Of a DNA stretch of 64,000 bases, positions 9,072 through 19,056 are shown piece by piece. The stretch lies in NCBI GenBank assembly GCA_023664605.1, contig JAMPFF010000002.1, positions 186,001-250,000 on the forward strand. Direction: 5' to 3'. The first letter of the stretch is position 1. Every line of letters starts with the position of its first letter. This stretch comes from Clostridium sp. Its GTDB lineage: Bacteria > Bacillota > Clostridia > Lachnospirales > Lachnospiraceae. The position numbers were made by a program, and so were the translations under genes. The notes beneath the pieces are model-generated. The model did no database searches and was not told the origin of the DNA. It saw nothing but the letters and a program-made list of their open reading frames with translations.

Positions 9072-10804
9072 AAAAAGCAGCGCGGTACTGGTTCCTCTTT
9101 CCGATAGCGGCCTTTTTACTGCTGGAGGGAGCAGTCTTTTTCTATTATGGCGAAAGAAGCTATATTGGCGTACATGACAATATGGATTTGTTTCTGGCGC
9201 AGTTTCAGATGTTAAAAAATACAAATTCTTTCTGGAAACATGGCGTGGACGTGCCGTTTTTAGGCGGTATCAGCAGGAACAACCTGCCCTCGGAACTGTC
9301 GCTTTATACGCTTTTATATATGATTTTCCCGACGTTTACGGCATATATACTGGGGCTTTTATTAAAGGCTGTCATTGCCATGGTATCTTTTAAACTGTTG
9401 GCAAAACAGTTATATCCGGATAAGTATGGGCAGTACCGTCCGCTTATCTATATGACGGGATTTGTCTATGGTATTTTAAATGTCTTTCCGGCATTCGGGT
9501 TTGCATTTGCATCCATGCCGCTGGCGGCGTATCTGCTTATCAGGATATACAAAGAACCGTCGAAGAAACTGTATCTGTTTCTATTTCTTTATCCGCTGGT
9601 ATCCTATTTCAGTTATGTCGGCATTTTTATTCTGGGCTATCTGGTGATTGCCGTCATATGGCTGTCCATAAAGGATAAAAAACCGGCGTATTCCCTGATG
9701 CTTGCCCTTGTCGTACTGGCGCTTGGTTATGTCGTGTGCGAATACCGCCTGTTCGGGCAGATGCTTCTTAGCGATGAAGTGACAATCCGTTCTACAATAG
9801 TCAATCCGTCGCTGACGCCGGCGCAGATAGGAAGCGAGATTTGGACGGTATTCAAAGAGGGGATTTTTCATGCCGACGGCGTGCATACCAAGGTTGTGCT
9901 GCCAATATGCGTCGTTTATCTGTTTGCTCATAATGTGTGGTATGTCTGTAAAGGGCGGGCAAAAGATATTTTTCATGATACTTTTAATTTTGTCATGCTC
10001 TTTATCGTATTTAACGCCGTTATCTATGGGCTGTATGACTGTGAGCCTGTCAGGTCGTTAGTGGAAATGCTGATTCCACCGTTAAAAGGATGGCAGTTTA
10101 ACAGAACGATATGGTTTAATCCGTTTTTGTGGTACAGCGCGCTTTTTTTAATATTAAAGCAACTTTATGACAAAGGTGTCATATGGATGTGGGCGGCTAA
10201 CGGTATTATCTGTATTGCCGCGCTGGTTGTTATCATGACGCCGACGAGGTATAATGACCTTTATCATACATGCTATTACCGTGCGTATGAATATTTTCAT
10301 GGAACCGAAGTGGATGAACTTGACTATGAGCAGTTTTATGCGGTAGATTTATTTGAGAGGATAAAAGAGGATTTAAACTATCAGGGGGAATGGTCGGCGG
10401 CCTATGGCTTCCATCCCGCTGTTTTGGAATATAACGGTATCGCGACGCTGGACGGGTATCTCGGATTTTATTCGCAGCAGTATAAAGAAGATTTCCGTAA
10501 AATCATTGCACCAGCGCTTGAGAGAGTGGAAGAAACCCGGATTTATTACGATACGTGGGGAGCGCGTGTTTATTTGTATTCCGGCACGGATTTAAGTATC
10601 GTGAACGCGACGAAAACGGTTTATGCCACGGACTATGATATTTATATAGACGAGGAAAGTTTTCGGAATCTGGGCGGGAAATATATCTTTTCCAGATGGG
10701 AAATTACGAATGCGGACGAGGCGGATTTACGTCTGCTGAACAGTTATCATTTGGAGGATGCCGCCTATACAATCTATGTTTACGAAAGCGGACAGTCTTC
10801 ATGA
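9068..10804 (+). CDS. Polytopic membrane protein coupled to GtrA, probable GT-C-type (YfhO/DUF6044-like)
   Basis: A 578-residue protein with about ten membrane segments followed by a soluble C-terminal domain of about 160 residues. The first loop carries GVHDNMD, an acidic motif like that of GT-C enzymes. Its start overlaps the GtrA stop, a pairing also known for GtrA with YfhO-like glycosyltransferases in Gram-positive three-component systems. I infer that it transfers the flipped sugar to an extracellular polymer. The match to the DUF6044 family is from memory and needs a profile search. Confidence 0.62.
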   Translation: MKKAARYWFLFPIAAFLLLEGAVFFYYGERSYIGVHDNMDLFLAQFQMLKNTNSFWKHGVDVPFLGGISRNNLPSELSLYTLLYMIFPTFTAYILGLLLKAVIAMVSFKLLAKQLYPDKYGQYRPLIYMTGFVYGILNVFPAFGFAFASMPLAAYLLIRIYKEPSKKLYLFLFLYPLVSYFSYVGIFILGYLVIAVIWLSIKDKKPAYSLMLALVVLALGYVVCEYRLFGQMLLSDEVTIRSTIVNPSLTPAQIGSEIWTVFKEGIFHADGVHTKVVLPICVVYLFAHNVWYVCKGRAKDIFHDTFNFVMLFIVFNAVIYGLYDCEPVRSLVEMLIPPLKGWQFNRTIWFNPFLWYSALFLILKQLYDKGVIWMWAANGIICIAALVVIMTPTRYNDLYHTCYYRAYEYFHGTEVDELDYEQFYAVDLFERIKEDLNYQGEWSAAYGFHPAVLEYNGIATLDGYLGFYSQQYKEDFRKIIAPALERVEETRIYYDTWGARVYLYSGTDLSIVNATKTVYATDYDIYIDEESFRNLGGKYIFSRWEITNADEADLRLLNSYHLEDAAYTIYVYESGQSS

Positions 10805-10837
10805 ATAGTACATTAAAGTAGAAAGAGAGAATACGAT

Positions 10838-11821
10838 ATGGCAATCAGAGTACACAATTTTGCAGGCGTGCTTGGCTGGAACGCAAGAAAGTATTTACCG
10901 AAGTTATCTACCGAGAGTTATTTGAAATTACAGTTTATCACGAGAAGAAAGCAGCAGAAAAAATATATAGAATATTTTTACGGGCAAAAAGAACCGCCGC
11001 ATCCGCTTATTGTGAATCTGGAGACGGTCAACCGCTGTAACAGTACATGCGAGTTCTGCACGGCGAATATTCATGCAGAGAAACGTCCTTATATGATGAT
11101 GCCGGATGAAATGTATTATTCCATTATCGACCAGCTTCACGACTGGAACTATAAAGGCCATCTGACGTTATACGGCAATAATGAGCCGTGGCTGGATAAA
11201 AGAATCGTGGAACTTCATAAATATGCCAGAGAGAAACTGCCGGATGCTTTTATTTTCATGTCCACGAACGGGCTGCTTTTAAATGTTGACAGGGTCAAGG
11301 CAATCGTTCCCTATGTGGACCAGTTGATTATCAATAATTATTGTCTGGATATGAAACTGCATGATAATATTCAGGTGATTTATGATTATGTCAAAGAACA
11401 TCCGCAGGAATTTAAAGACGTTGATATTTTAATCCAGATACGATATTTGAAAGAAGTGCTTACCAACCGCGCCGGAAGCGCGCCGAATAAGCAGTCCAAA
11501 GGCAAAATTATAAAAGAAACCTGCCTGATGCCATACACGGATATGTGGATTATGCCGAATGGAAAACTCGGTGTCTGCTGCTGCGATAACTTCGAGGTAA
11601 CGGATTTGGCAGACTTACATGAAGTCAGTTTAAAAGACGGCTGGAACAGTAAAAAATATCAGGAACTTCGGAACGCCGTTAAGGACGGACGGGATAAATA
11701 TCCATTCTGTAAATATTGCGATTTTATTGACGCGGGACTGCGTATGGACGCCGTGGATGATGTGTTAAAGCATCATGATAAAATGCACGGCGCAAGACAG
11801 TCGGTATTTAAGGGGAAATAA
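10838..11821 (+). CDS. Radical SAM/SPASM domain protein
   Basis: A 327-residue protein with a radical SAM cluster site at Cys67, Cys71, Cys74 (CNSTCEFC) after NLETVNR, and a C-terminal SPASM-type set of cysteines (CLMPYTDMW, GVCCCDN, CKYCD). Such enzymes bind one SAM-reducing [4Fe-4S] cluster plus one or more auxiliary clusters and modify peptides or sugars. No precursor peptide gene was seen next to it, while glycan genes surround it, so a sugar or lipid substrate is at least as likely as a peptide. The next gene, an SGNH lipoprotein, begins 33 bases later. Confidence 0.85.
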   Translation: MAIRVHNFAGVLGWNARKYLPKLSTESYLKLQFITRRKQQKKYIEYFYGQKEPPHPLIVNLETVNRCNSTCEFCTANIHAEKRPYMMMPDEMYYSIIDQLHDWNYKGHLTLYGNNEPWLDKRIVELHKYAREKLPDAFIFMSTNGLLLNVDRVKAIVPYVDQLIINNYCLDMKLHDNIQVIYDYVKEHPQEFKDVDILIQIRYLKEVLTNRAGSAPNKQSKGKIIKETCLMPYTDMWIMPNGKLGVCCCDNFEVTDLADLHEVSLKDGWNSKKYQELRNAVKDGRDKYPFCKYCDFIDAGLRMDAVDDVLKHHDKMHGARQSVFKGK

Positions 11822-11854
11822 TAAACAGATGAAAGATAGCGTGGGGTAAAAAGG

Positions 11855-12808
11855 ATGAAAGTCGGAAAAGTATTTTTAGGCGGACTGCTCGGGGTATGTA
11901 TATGGGTAAGCGGATGCGGCGCGCAGACACTTGAAACTGATAACATTGATAATGTGCAGACGTCCGAAACTGATAAATCGGGTGACGTGCAGGTTGCCGG
12001 CGCGATGCGGGAACCGGAGACGTCGCAGGACATGGAAAATGCAGAAGCATCAAAACCACAGGAAGATTTGCAGGCAGCAGATACGGGTGCGACGATGCCT
12101 CGGACGCTTTCTATTATGGGCGACAGTATTTCCACGTATGCGGAATGGATTCCGGAAGGATATGCCGTCTTTTATCCAATGAACGGAGAAGTGGCAAACG
12201 TTAATCAAACCTGGTGGAAGATGGTTATGGACGATATGGACATGACGTTGTGCGCCAATGCCTCCAGTTCCGGCAGTACCTGCGTGGGTAATTCTTTAGG
12301 AATGGACAATCCGCAGCACGGATGCAGTGATTTCAGGATAGCGGATTTGATGGGAGTGGACGGTACATATCCTGATATGATTATCGTATATATGGGAACG
12401 AACGATTTTTTGATGAGTATATCTATTGGCAGTAATGACGGAACGCAGTATGTTGAAGAAGGAGAAGTCGATAATTTCAGTGACGCCTATAGCCTGATGT
12501 TGGATAAGCTGGCGGCGAATTATCCGGGAGCGGAAGTCTTTTGCTGTAACCTGCCGCCGATTGGAGATTGGGGAAAGGAGCGGGCTTTTGATATTATGGT
12601 AAACGGCGACGGACTGACGTCGGAAGATTTCAGCGCACAGATTGAAGTGATAGCCGCAGCGAAAGGCTGTCATGTGATTGATTTGCAAAATTGCGGCATT
12701 ACCATAGATAATATGGAGCAGTATGTGTCGGATGGCGTGCATTTAAAGCCGGAGGGCATGATATTGATACGTGACGCAGTAGAAAAGGCGATTACCGGGT
12801 TTTATTAA
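11855..12808 (+). CDS. SGNH/GDSL hydrolase lipoprotein
   Basis: A 317-residue lipoprotein: signal peptide with lipobox VSGC (Cys21), an acidic Thr/Asp/Glu-rich linker to about residue 80, then an SGNH domain. Catalytic blocks are clear: MGDSIST (Ser91), GTNDF, and DGVHLKPEG with the Asp-His pair. It would act at the outer face as an esterase or acyltransferase on wall glycans. A strong intrinsic terminator starts within its final codons. Confidence 0.88.
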   Translation: MKVGKVFLGGLLGVCIWVSGCGAQTLETDNIDNVQTSETDKSGDVQVAGAMREPETSQDMENAEASKPQEDLQAADTGATMPRTLSIMGDSISTYAEWIPEGYAVFYPMNGEVANVNQTWWKMVMDDMDMTLCANASSSGSTCVGNSLGMDNPQHGCSDFRIADLMGVDGTYPDMIIVYMGTNDFLMSISIGSNDGTQYVEEGEVDNFSDAYSLMLDKLAANYPGAEVFCCNLPPIGDWGKERAFDIMVNGDGLTSEDFSAQIEVIAAAKGCHVIDLQNCGITIDNMEQYVSDGVHLKPEGMILIRDAVEKAITGFY

Positions 12809-12835
12809 TAACCGGTAACCGCCTTTTTATTTTTA
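12787..12835 (+). terminator. Intrinsic terminator after the SGNH lipoprotein
   Basis: Arms GGCGATTACCGG (12787-12798) and CCGGTAACCGCC (12812-12823) pair over 12 positions with one mismatch, followed by a run of T from 12824. It overlaps the end of the coding region and faces the convergent oxidoreductase gene. Confidence 0.8.
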
Positions 12836-12842
12836 TATCGTC

Positions 12843-14393
12843 TTAAGATTCATGGTATTCTTTTTCCGTATTGACGTTCCAGACGTTGTCCTTATTTTTA
12901 ATGCCGTTGATAATATTTTTTACCGCTTCAAAAGACGTTACCATGGAGTGGTCAATGTTATTGTAGCGGTGCTGTCCGTTACGGCCTACGCAGTAGAGAT
13001 TGTCAATGGTTTTCAAATAGTCTATTAACGTATCGATTTCCTTATAAGTGTCAAAGTAAGCGGGATATGCCTTTTTCACTCTTTCCACATGGGAATCCAT
13101 GACGTCTTTCGGATTATCAATTAGGCCCATTTTGATGATTTCATCTACCGCGAATGCCGCAAATTCTTCATCAGGCATTGTCCAGTATTTATCGCCCTCG
13201 GTCACAAAATACTCTAAACCTATCCACACCGTATGTTCTAAGTCTTTAATCATATAAGGCGACCAGTTGTTATATATCTGCAGGCGGCCAAGCTGTACGG
13301 AGCGGTCGTGTACATAAATCCAGCAGTCGGGAACGATATTGTTTATCGTCTTCATTTTCGTTTTGTTTTTCAGATTCAATTTCGGCAGCAGGATACCGAC
13401 GGTCATATAGTCACGGTAAGGCAGTCCTGCGGCAATTTCAGCGGGTTTTTGCGGTACGTCGTTCATACCCGCAATCAGGTCTTTAATCGGCATGGAGGAA
13501 ATGAAGATATCGCCCTCCACGGTAGTAGCCTCGCCGTTCGACTCATAGGTCAGGGAAGTGATATGGTTGTCCGCGTCCTTATGAAGCTTTGTTACCTTGC
13601 AGTTTTTCATAATCGTGCCGCCAAGTTTCGTAATTTCCTCCGCGGTGACCTCCCATAACTGGCCGGGGCCGAGTTTCGGATAGCTGAATTCCTCGATTAA
13701 AGAAGTCTCCACTTTCCGGTTTTTCTTTCCGGGCAGTATCTTTCCAAACATATCTTTGACAATCGCCATGATAGACAATCCCTTTGCGCGCTGTGCGCCC
13801 CAGTCGGGAGCGATTTCTTTAGGATGTCTGCCCCAGAGGTTTTCCGTATAATATTCAAAAAAGATAGAATATAACTTCCTGCCGAAGCGGTTGATATAAA
13901 AATCCTCTAAAGAGTTTTCTTTCCGTTTATGGAGCAGGGAGGCAAGGTAGCTGAAAGCCGCCTGGATGTCCGTAATAAGCCCCAGATTTGTAAAAGTTTC
14001 TAATTTTAAGGAAATCGGATAATCGAAAAATTTTTTATTATAATAAATACGGGATACCCTATGGCGGCGCAGCATAACCTTGTCCGTTTTTTCCGGGTCG
14101 GGGCCGCCGGGAGTTAAGGTCATCTGACGATTTAAAACGATGTCGTCGTAGGTAGGAGAACCCTGCAGGGGGAGCATGTGATTCCACCATTCATTGACTC
14201 TGGGTACTTTGGAGAAAAAACGGTGGCCGCCCATATCCATGCGGTTGCCCTTGTAGTTTACCGTTTTTGATATGCCGCCCATATCATTGCTTTCCTCTAA
14301 AACAATGACTTCGTATTCCTTGCTCTGCTGTAATAATTCATAAGCGGCAGTCAGCCCTGCGGGACCTGCGCCGATAATATATACTTTTTTCAT
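12843..14393 (-). CDS. NAD(P)/FAD-dependent oxidoreductase (UDP-galactopyranose mutase/amine oxidase type)
   Basis: A 516-residue flavoprotein with an N-terminal dinucleotide fold ([15 protein letters not shown], residues 5-19), [11 protein letters not shown], and the MGGHRFF segment of polysaccharide-locus flavoproteins that sit between protoporphyrinogen oxidase and UDP-galactopyranose mutase. The C-terminal part has [17 protein letters not shown], matching the flavin-binding GRxGxxxYxNxDxx block. It probably acts on a nucleotide sugar or lipid-linked sugar. It is the only gene of its strand in this stretch and converges with the SGNH lipoprotein. Confidence 0.82.
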   Translation of the reverse strand: MKKVYIIGAGPAGLTAAYELLQQSKEYEVIVLEESNDMGGISKTVNYKGNRMDMGGHRFFSKVPRVNEWWNHMLPLQGSPTYDDIVLNRQMTLTPGGPDPEKTDKVMLRRHRVSRIYYNKKFFDYPISLKLETFTNLGLITDIQAAFSYLASLLHKRKENSLEDFYINRFGRKLYSIFFEYYTENLWGRHPKEIAPDWGAQRAKGLSIMAIVKDMFGKILPGKKNRKVETSLIEEFSYPKLGPGQLWEVTAEEITKLGGTIMKNCKVTKLHKDADNHITSLTYESNGEATTVEGDIFISSMPIKDLIAGMNDVPQKPAEIAAGLPYRDYMTVGILLPKLNLKNKTKMKTINNIVPDCWIYVHDRSVQLGRLQIYNNWSPYMIKDLEHTVWIGLEYFVTEGDKYWTMPDEEFAAFAVDEIIKMGLIDNPKDVMDSHVERVKKAYPAYFDTYKEIDTLIDYLKTIDNLYCVGRNGQHRYNNIDHSMVTSFEAVKNIINGIKNKDNVWNVNTEKEYHES

Positions 14394-14428
14394 AGAAGCT
14401 CCTGTTCCGGCCTGAAGAATGCCTGTTC

Positions 14429-14456
14429 TTTATATAATATCACGTTTAACCGCCAA
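14429..14456 (-). promoter_or_regulatory. Possible promoter for the flavin oxidoreductase
   Basis: Minus strand TTGGCG (complement of 14451-14456) and TATAAA (complement of 14429-14434) are 16 bases apart, just before the gene start at 14393. Confidence 0.35.
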
Positions 14457-14535
14457 TGTACAGACTGCTTTGCATAGGAAGAGTGGACATATTTTTTAAT
14501 TTGCGTTAAACTGTTACTATAGTTTTTCTGTTTTT

Positions 14536-15645
14536 ATGATGAAAAAGAAAGGTAAAAAATGGTTTATGATACAAGTAACCGGTTTGATATTCTGGCTTAT
14601 AGCGGTTCCGTTTTGCATCGGTCTGATACCGGCATATTTTTTATCGGATAAAAAAAGAAATCCGGGCATAATCCTGTTGTCCGGATACCTGCTTATGTGG
14701 GCTGTTTTTGAAGTGGTAACCATACCGGCGGTTCTTTTGATTCAATATAATAACTTCCGGTTCGTGCTGCGGTGGTTTATGGTGGCGGCGATTCTGCTTG
14801 CCGCCGCGGGCATTGTCGTATGCTATATTGGAGGCACGCAGAGAAGAAAACGTTATGAAAGGCCGCTCATTAATGAGCCTACGCCGTACAGACCGGACAT
14901 GGAAGCGAAAATAGAATGGATTATATTTTTTGCGCTGGTCGGTTTTCAGTTGTATATGGCGCTGACAAGGGCGTCCTTTGACGGAGACGACGCTTACTAT
15001 GTGGTGCAGTCGTTAATGGCGCAGCAAAACAACGCAATGTATAAAAATAATCCTTATACGGGCCGTTCCGTGCCATTAGACGCCAGACACGCACTGTCGG
15101 TCTTCCCGATGTGGATTGCCTTCGTGGCGGTAAAGGCCGATATGCATGTGACAATCGTGTCACATGTGATTATGCCGCTTGTATTGATACCTCTCAGCTA
15201 TCTTGTCTATTATGAAATCGGCAGGACGCTTTTTGCATCCCGTCGGGAGAATGTTCCGGTTTTTATGATTATCATGGGAATGTTCCAGATGTTCGGGAAT
15301 GTTTCGATATATACGAACGAAGCGTTTTTTTTGACAAGGACATGGCAGGGAAAATCCGTCGTGGGAAGCTTTGTCATACCGATGCTTTTTTTGATTGCCC
15401 TATGGCTGTTTGAGAAAGAGGAGAAAAAGGAACGAAAGACAGGGGTATGGATTATGCTTGTCTGTCTGCATATGGCGGCCGGCATATGCAGCTCCATTGC
15501 GGTGTTTCTTCTGGTATTTTTGCTGGCGGTTTTAGCGTTTTGTTATATGCTGGCGGGGCGTGATATCAAAACGGCGTTAAAATTGGGGCTGACCTGTATA
15601 CCGAGTGCGGCTTATGTTCTGCTCTATTTGATATTGACCCGGTAA
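14536..15645 (+). CDS. Polytopic membrane protein, N-terminal half of a GT-C-like protein?
   Basis: A 369-residue membrane protein with about eight or nine hydrophobic segments. A loop with SFDGDDAYYV (about residue 149) carries the acidic motif shared in style with the other large membrane proteins here. The frame stops after a hydrophobic segment, and the next frame (15684) continues in a manner expected for the second half of one long protein. It could therefore be a two-gene arrangement or a gene split by frameshift. It may belong to the DUF6077 group, from memory only. No clear ribosome site precedes the first ATG; a second Met at residue 11 is possible. Confidence 0.5.
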   Translation: MMKKKGKKWFMIQVTGLIFWLIAVPFCIGLIPAYFLSDKKRNPGIILLSGYLLMWAVFEVVTIPAVLLIQYNNFRFVLRWFMVAAILLAAAGIVVCYIGGTQRRKRYERPLINEPTPYRPDMEAKIEWIIFFALVGFQLYMALTRASFDGDDAYYVVQSLMAQQNNAMYKNNPYTGRSVPLDARHALSVFPMWIAFVAVKADMHVTIVSHVIMPLVLIPLSYLVYYEIGRTLFASRRENVPVFMIIMGMFQMFGNVSIYTNEAFFLTRTWQGKSVVGSFVIPMLFLIALWLFEKEEKKERKTGVWIMLVCLHMAAGICSSIAVFLLVFLLAVLAFCYMLAGRDIKTALKLGLTCIPSAAYVLLYLILTR

Positions 15646-15683
15646 GGCTGCCGTTATCTGATGGCAGGGAAAGGATTTTTCAT

Positions 15684-16451
15684 ATGTGGGGTATTTTTTT
15701 AGAGAGCCTGGTTATTTTTCAAAACTATGTCGGATACCATCAATATAGATTTTTATTCGTTATTTATCTGCTTTGTCTATTGTATTTATGGTTTGCGGAG
15801 AAAGAAAAAGGACGCCGTGTCATCTTCGTTTACGCGCCGACGCTTTTGCTTGTTTGTTTCTTTTGTCCGCTTTTTCGCAAGGTGTTTGTCGCCCTTTTGG
15901 ATGATGCGGAGATTTACTACCGTCTGCTCTGGCTGCTGCAGATGAGTATTGTCAGCGCATATGCTATCTTGAAACTGTGCGGGCGTTACCGGAAAATCGG
16001 GCTTATTGTAAGCTGTATCGCCATAATAGCGGGCGGAAGTTTTGTATATGGAAGCGAGCATATCACCAAGGCGCAGAATTGGTATCATCTTCCGCAGGAG
16101 GCAGTTGAGGTGGCTGAGTTAATAGACCCGGAAGAGGGGCGCGTGATGGCGCTTGTGCCGTCGGATTTGATTTACTATATCAGACAGTATACGTCCAGAG
16201 TCAATATGCCGTATGGCAGGGAGATGCTGATTGCCAGATGGGATTATTATCATGCGATGTATGAGGCGATGGAGGAAGCGGATGTGATACAGACCTCTTC
16301 TTTTGTGGAGCTGACAAGAGAACATGAATGTGATTATGTGGTTCTTAAAAAAGATAGGGAAATTGAGGAGCCGCTGACGGATTACGGATTTTTACTGTAT
16401 GCGGAAACAGAGAATTATTTGATTTATCAGGATATGGAGATAGGAAAGTAA
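15684..16451 (+). CDS. Membrane protein, possible second half of the 14536 product
   Basis: A 255-residue protein with about four hydrophobic segments and then a soluble domain of about 110 residues, a layout matching the C-terminal third of the other long GT-C-like proteins in the window. It has its own AAAGGA ribosome site 9 bases before the ATG, which favours a real separate gene. Its frame is open upstream to overlap the end of the previous gene, so a single frameshift would fuse the two into one protein of roughly 630 residues. Function is unknown; the most similar in layout are 4492 and 9068. Confidence 0.5.
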   Translation: MWGIFLESLVIFQNYVGYHQYRFLFVIYLLCLLYLWFAEKEKGRRVIFVYAPTLLLVCFFCPLFRKVFVALLDDAEIYYRLLWLLQMSIVSAYAILKLCGRYRKIGLIVSCIAIIAGGSFVYGSEHITKAQNWYHLPQEAVEVAELIDPEEGRVMALVPSDLIYYIRQYTSRVNMPYGREMLIARWDYYHAMYEAMEEADVIQTSSFVELTREHECDYVVLKKDREIEEPLTDYGFLLYAETENYLIYQDMEIGK

Positions 16452-16473
16452 GGTTGAAGGAGTAAGACTACGT

Positions 16474-17961
16474 ATGTTATTTAATTCCTATATTTTTATA
16501 TTTTTATTTTTTCCTATCTGCCTGATAGGATATTATGGCTGCATTCATCAGAAAAAAAGGGAGTTGGCGCAGCTTTTTCTGATTGCCATGTCATTTTGGT
16601 TTTACGGCTATTTTCAGATAAATTATCTTTTGATTATGATAGTCAGTATCGCCTGCAATTATTTTTTCCATTGCCGGTTATCCCGTATGACGTCGCGCAT
16701 AGCGGCCAAAAGAATGCTGGTCTTGGCGGTGGCCGTCAATCTGGGGATTTTATTTTACTTTAAATATTATGATTTTTTTGTGGAAAATATCAACGCGGTT
16801 TTCGGCACCTCTTTTTTGCTGCGGCATGTGCTTTTACCGTTGGGCATCAGCTTTTTTACATTCCAGCAGATAGGCTTTTTGGTTGATACATACAGGGGAG
16901 AGGTAAGGATGTGCAAACCGCTTCCGTACATTTTATTTGTTTCCTTTTTTCCGCAGTTGATAGCGGGACCGATTGTCAGTCAGGAACAGATGCTGCCGCA
17001 GTTTGAGGATATGGACAAAAAAGCATTTGATTGGGAAAAGTTTACGCGCGGTTTTCTTCTTTTAATCATGGGAATGTTTAAAAAGGTCATTCTTGCGGAT
17101 ACGCTTGGCGCGGGCGTGGACTATGGATATGCCAATATAGAGCTGTTAGGACGGATGGATGCGGCCCTGCTTATTATCTTTTATTCCTTACAGCTTTATT
17201 TTGATTTCAGCGGTTATTGCGATATGGCGAGAGGAATCGGCAGGATGCTTGGCATAGAGATACCCGTCAATTTTGATTCTCCTTATAAAGCGGAAAATAT
17301 CATTGATTTCTGGAAAAGATGGCATATTACATTAAACCGCTTTTTTACACGGTACGTTTATATCCCGCTTGGCGGAAACCGTAAGGGAGAGGCGAGAATG
17401 TATCTGAATTTTCTGATTGTCTTTTTTTTAAGCGGATTGTGGCACGGCGCGGGCTGGAATTTTCTCGTATGGGGAATGATGCACGGTCTTTTATACGTTG
17501 TGACAAGATGGTGGCAGGCGCATCCCGGAAAGAAAATGACAAATATGTCAAAAAATGCAATTATGACAATGCTGTCAAGAATATGCTTGTTTTTCTATGT
17601 CAGCATTGCGTGGGTGTATTTCCGGGCGGAAGATGTGGCGCAGGCAAACAGGCTTCTTGGCGTATTGTGGAAAGGAAAGATGCAGAAACTTTCCATGGCG
17701 TTTGCAGAATGTTTCCAACTGGACGAACTGTGGTATGTTTTAAAGGTGCTGCATCTGGACGCCATGGCATATAGCAGATATATTTTGATGTTTGTGATGC
17801 TGGCGGCGGGAATTTATTTTTCGATGTTTGGCAAAAATGCGGCGCAGACGGCGGACAGAGTCAGGGCAAAGGCGGTTCCTGCGGTATTTTTTGGCGCGGT
17901 TTTTGTATGGTGCATCCTTTCGCTTTCGCGAGTCAGCGCCTTTTTATATTTCAATTTTTGA
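16474..17961 (+). CDS. MBOAT family O-acyltransferase, third copy (AlgI-like)
   Basis: A 495-residue MBOAT protein with clear AlgI motifs: SFFPQLIAGPIVS (about residue 155), YFDFSGYCDMARG, WKRWHITLNRFF, YIPLGGNRKGE, and SGLWHGAGWNF with the conserved histidine. It is closer in motif to the 280-1710 gene than to the 1903 gene. An AAGGAG site lies 11 bases before the ATG. The next gene, 30 bases on, encodes an SGNH-like surface partner, forming a typical acylation pair. Confidence 0.92.
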   Translation: MLFNSYIFIFLFFPICLIGYYGCIHQKKRELAQLFLIAMSFWFYGYFQINYLLIMIVSIACNYFFHCRLSRMTSRIAAKRMLVLAVAVNLGILFYFKYYDFFVENINAVFGTSFLLRHVLLPLGISFFTFQQIGFLVDTYRGEVRMCKPLPYILFVSFFPQLIAGPIVSQEQMLPQFEDMDKKAFDWEKFTRGFLLLIMGMFKKVILADTLGAGVDYGYANIELLGRMDAALLIIFYSLQLYFDFSGYCDMARGIGRMLGIEIPVNFDSPYKAENIIDFWKRWHITLNRFFTRYVYIPLGGNRKGEARMYLNFLIVFFLSGLWHGAGWNFLVWGMMHGLLYVVTRWWQAHPGKKMTNMSKNAIMTMLSRICLFFYVSIAWVYFRAEDVAQANRLLGVLWKGKMQKLSMAFAECFQLDELWYVLKVLHLDAMAYSRYILMFVMLAAGIYFSMFGKNAAQTADRVRAKAVPAVFFGAVFVWCILSLSRVSAFLYFNF

Positions 17962-17991
17962 TAATATGCAGTTTGATGGAAAGGCATAGTC

Positions 17992-19056
17992 ATGAAAAGT
18001 ATGAATCCTTTTAAAAAATTCTTTTTGACCGGATTGGTTACTATTATATTGCTGCTTATCGGCGTGGCCGCGCTGGTGGTTTATATTGATCCGTTTTTCC
18101 ATTATCATGCGCCGCTTGCGGACTTTCCCTATCTGGTGGATAACCAACTCAGCCAGAACCCGGGCATGGCTAAGAATATGGAATATGACAGTGTCATCCT
18201 GGGTTCTTCCATGACCGTGAATTTTAATACGCATTGGTTTGAGGAACTATTGGGGCTTGATACAATTAAGTTAAACTACAGCGGCGCATATCCGAAAGAC
18301 CAGTCCAATATCATGAAGATTATCTTTGACAGTGACAATCAGGTGGACGCCGTTTTTCTCGGCGTTGACGTTATGACTTATACCGGCGGCGTAGACGAGA
18401 CAAAATACCCGATTCCCGAATATTTATATGATGATAAATACGGGAACGATATACAGTACCTGTTCAATAAAGACGTTCTGCTCAATTATATCCTGCGTCC
18501 GATGGCGGATCCGGAAAAAACAGACCTGGCAACGGTTTATGCAAGCTGGTGGACGGACGAATACTACAATAAGCAGTGGGTTATGCACAATTATGAACAG
18601 CCCGGACGTGTGGAAACGCCGACGCCTGCGGACGCCTATCTGGAAAGCGTGGAGATTAATCTGGCGGCGAATATCTGTCCTTATATTGAAAAAAATCCCG
18701 ATACGGTTTTTTATATCTTTTTCCCGCCGTACAGCATTTTGTACTGGAATGATGTGATTTGTGAAAATCATTTAGAGGCGACGATGGAGGAATACCGTTA
18801 TATTGCCGAGCGGATGCTTGCTTATGACAATGTGCGCCTTTTCTTTTTCCCGAATCAGGAATGGATTGTCACCAATCTGGATAATTATGCGGATTATACG
18901 CATTATCATCATGACATTAATTATTATATGACGGAGTGTTTTGCCAATGGAGACTGTGAGCTTACCTCAAGGGAAGAAATAGAGCAGGCGCTTGAGAAAA
19001 TGCGCCTGCTCGTTGATGATTTTGATTTTGAAGAATTATTTTCCGTAGAGTATTAA
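17992..19056 (+). CDS. SGNH-like (AlgX/DltD-type) partner of the MBOAT protein
   Basis: A 354-residue protein with a single N-terminal membrane anchor (about residues 12-34) and an extracytoplasmic domain. Motif VILGSSMT near residue 66 is the nucleophile block, and DYTHYHHDIN near residue 303 matches the D-x-x-H block of MBOAT-associated SGNH proteins (often written DxxHY..EIN). It would transfer the acyl group delivered by the MBOAT partner onto the polymer. Its stop abuts the stop of the convergent gene at 19057. Confidence 0.75.
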   Translation: MKSMNPFKKFFLTGLVTIILLLIGVAALVVYIDPFFHYHAPLADFPYLVDNQLSQNPGMAKNMEYDSVILGSSMTVNFNTHWFEELLGLDTIKLNYSGAYPKDQSNIMKIIFDSDNQVDAVFLGVDVMTYTGGVDETKYPIPEYLYDDKYGNDIQYLFNKDVLLNYILRPMADPEKTDLATVYASWWTDEYYNKQWVMHNYEQPGRVETPTPADAYLESVEINLAANICPYIEKNPDTVFYIFFPPYSILYWNDVICENHLEATMEEYRYIAERMLAYDNVRLFFFPNQEWIVTNLDNYADYTHYHHDINYYMTECFANGDCELTSREEIEQALEKMRLLVDDFDFEELFSVEY

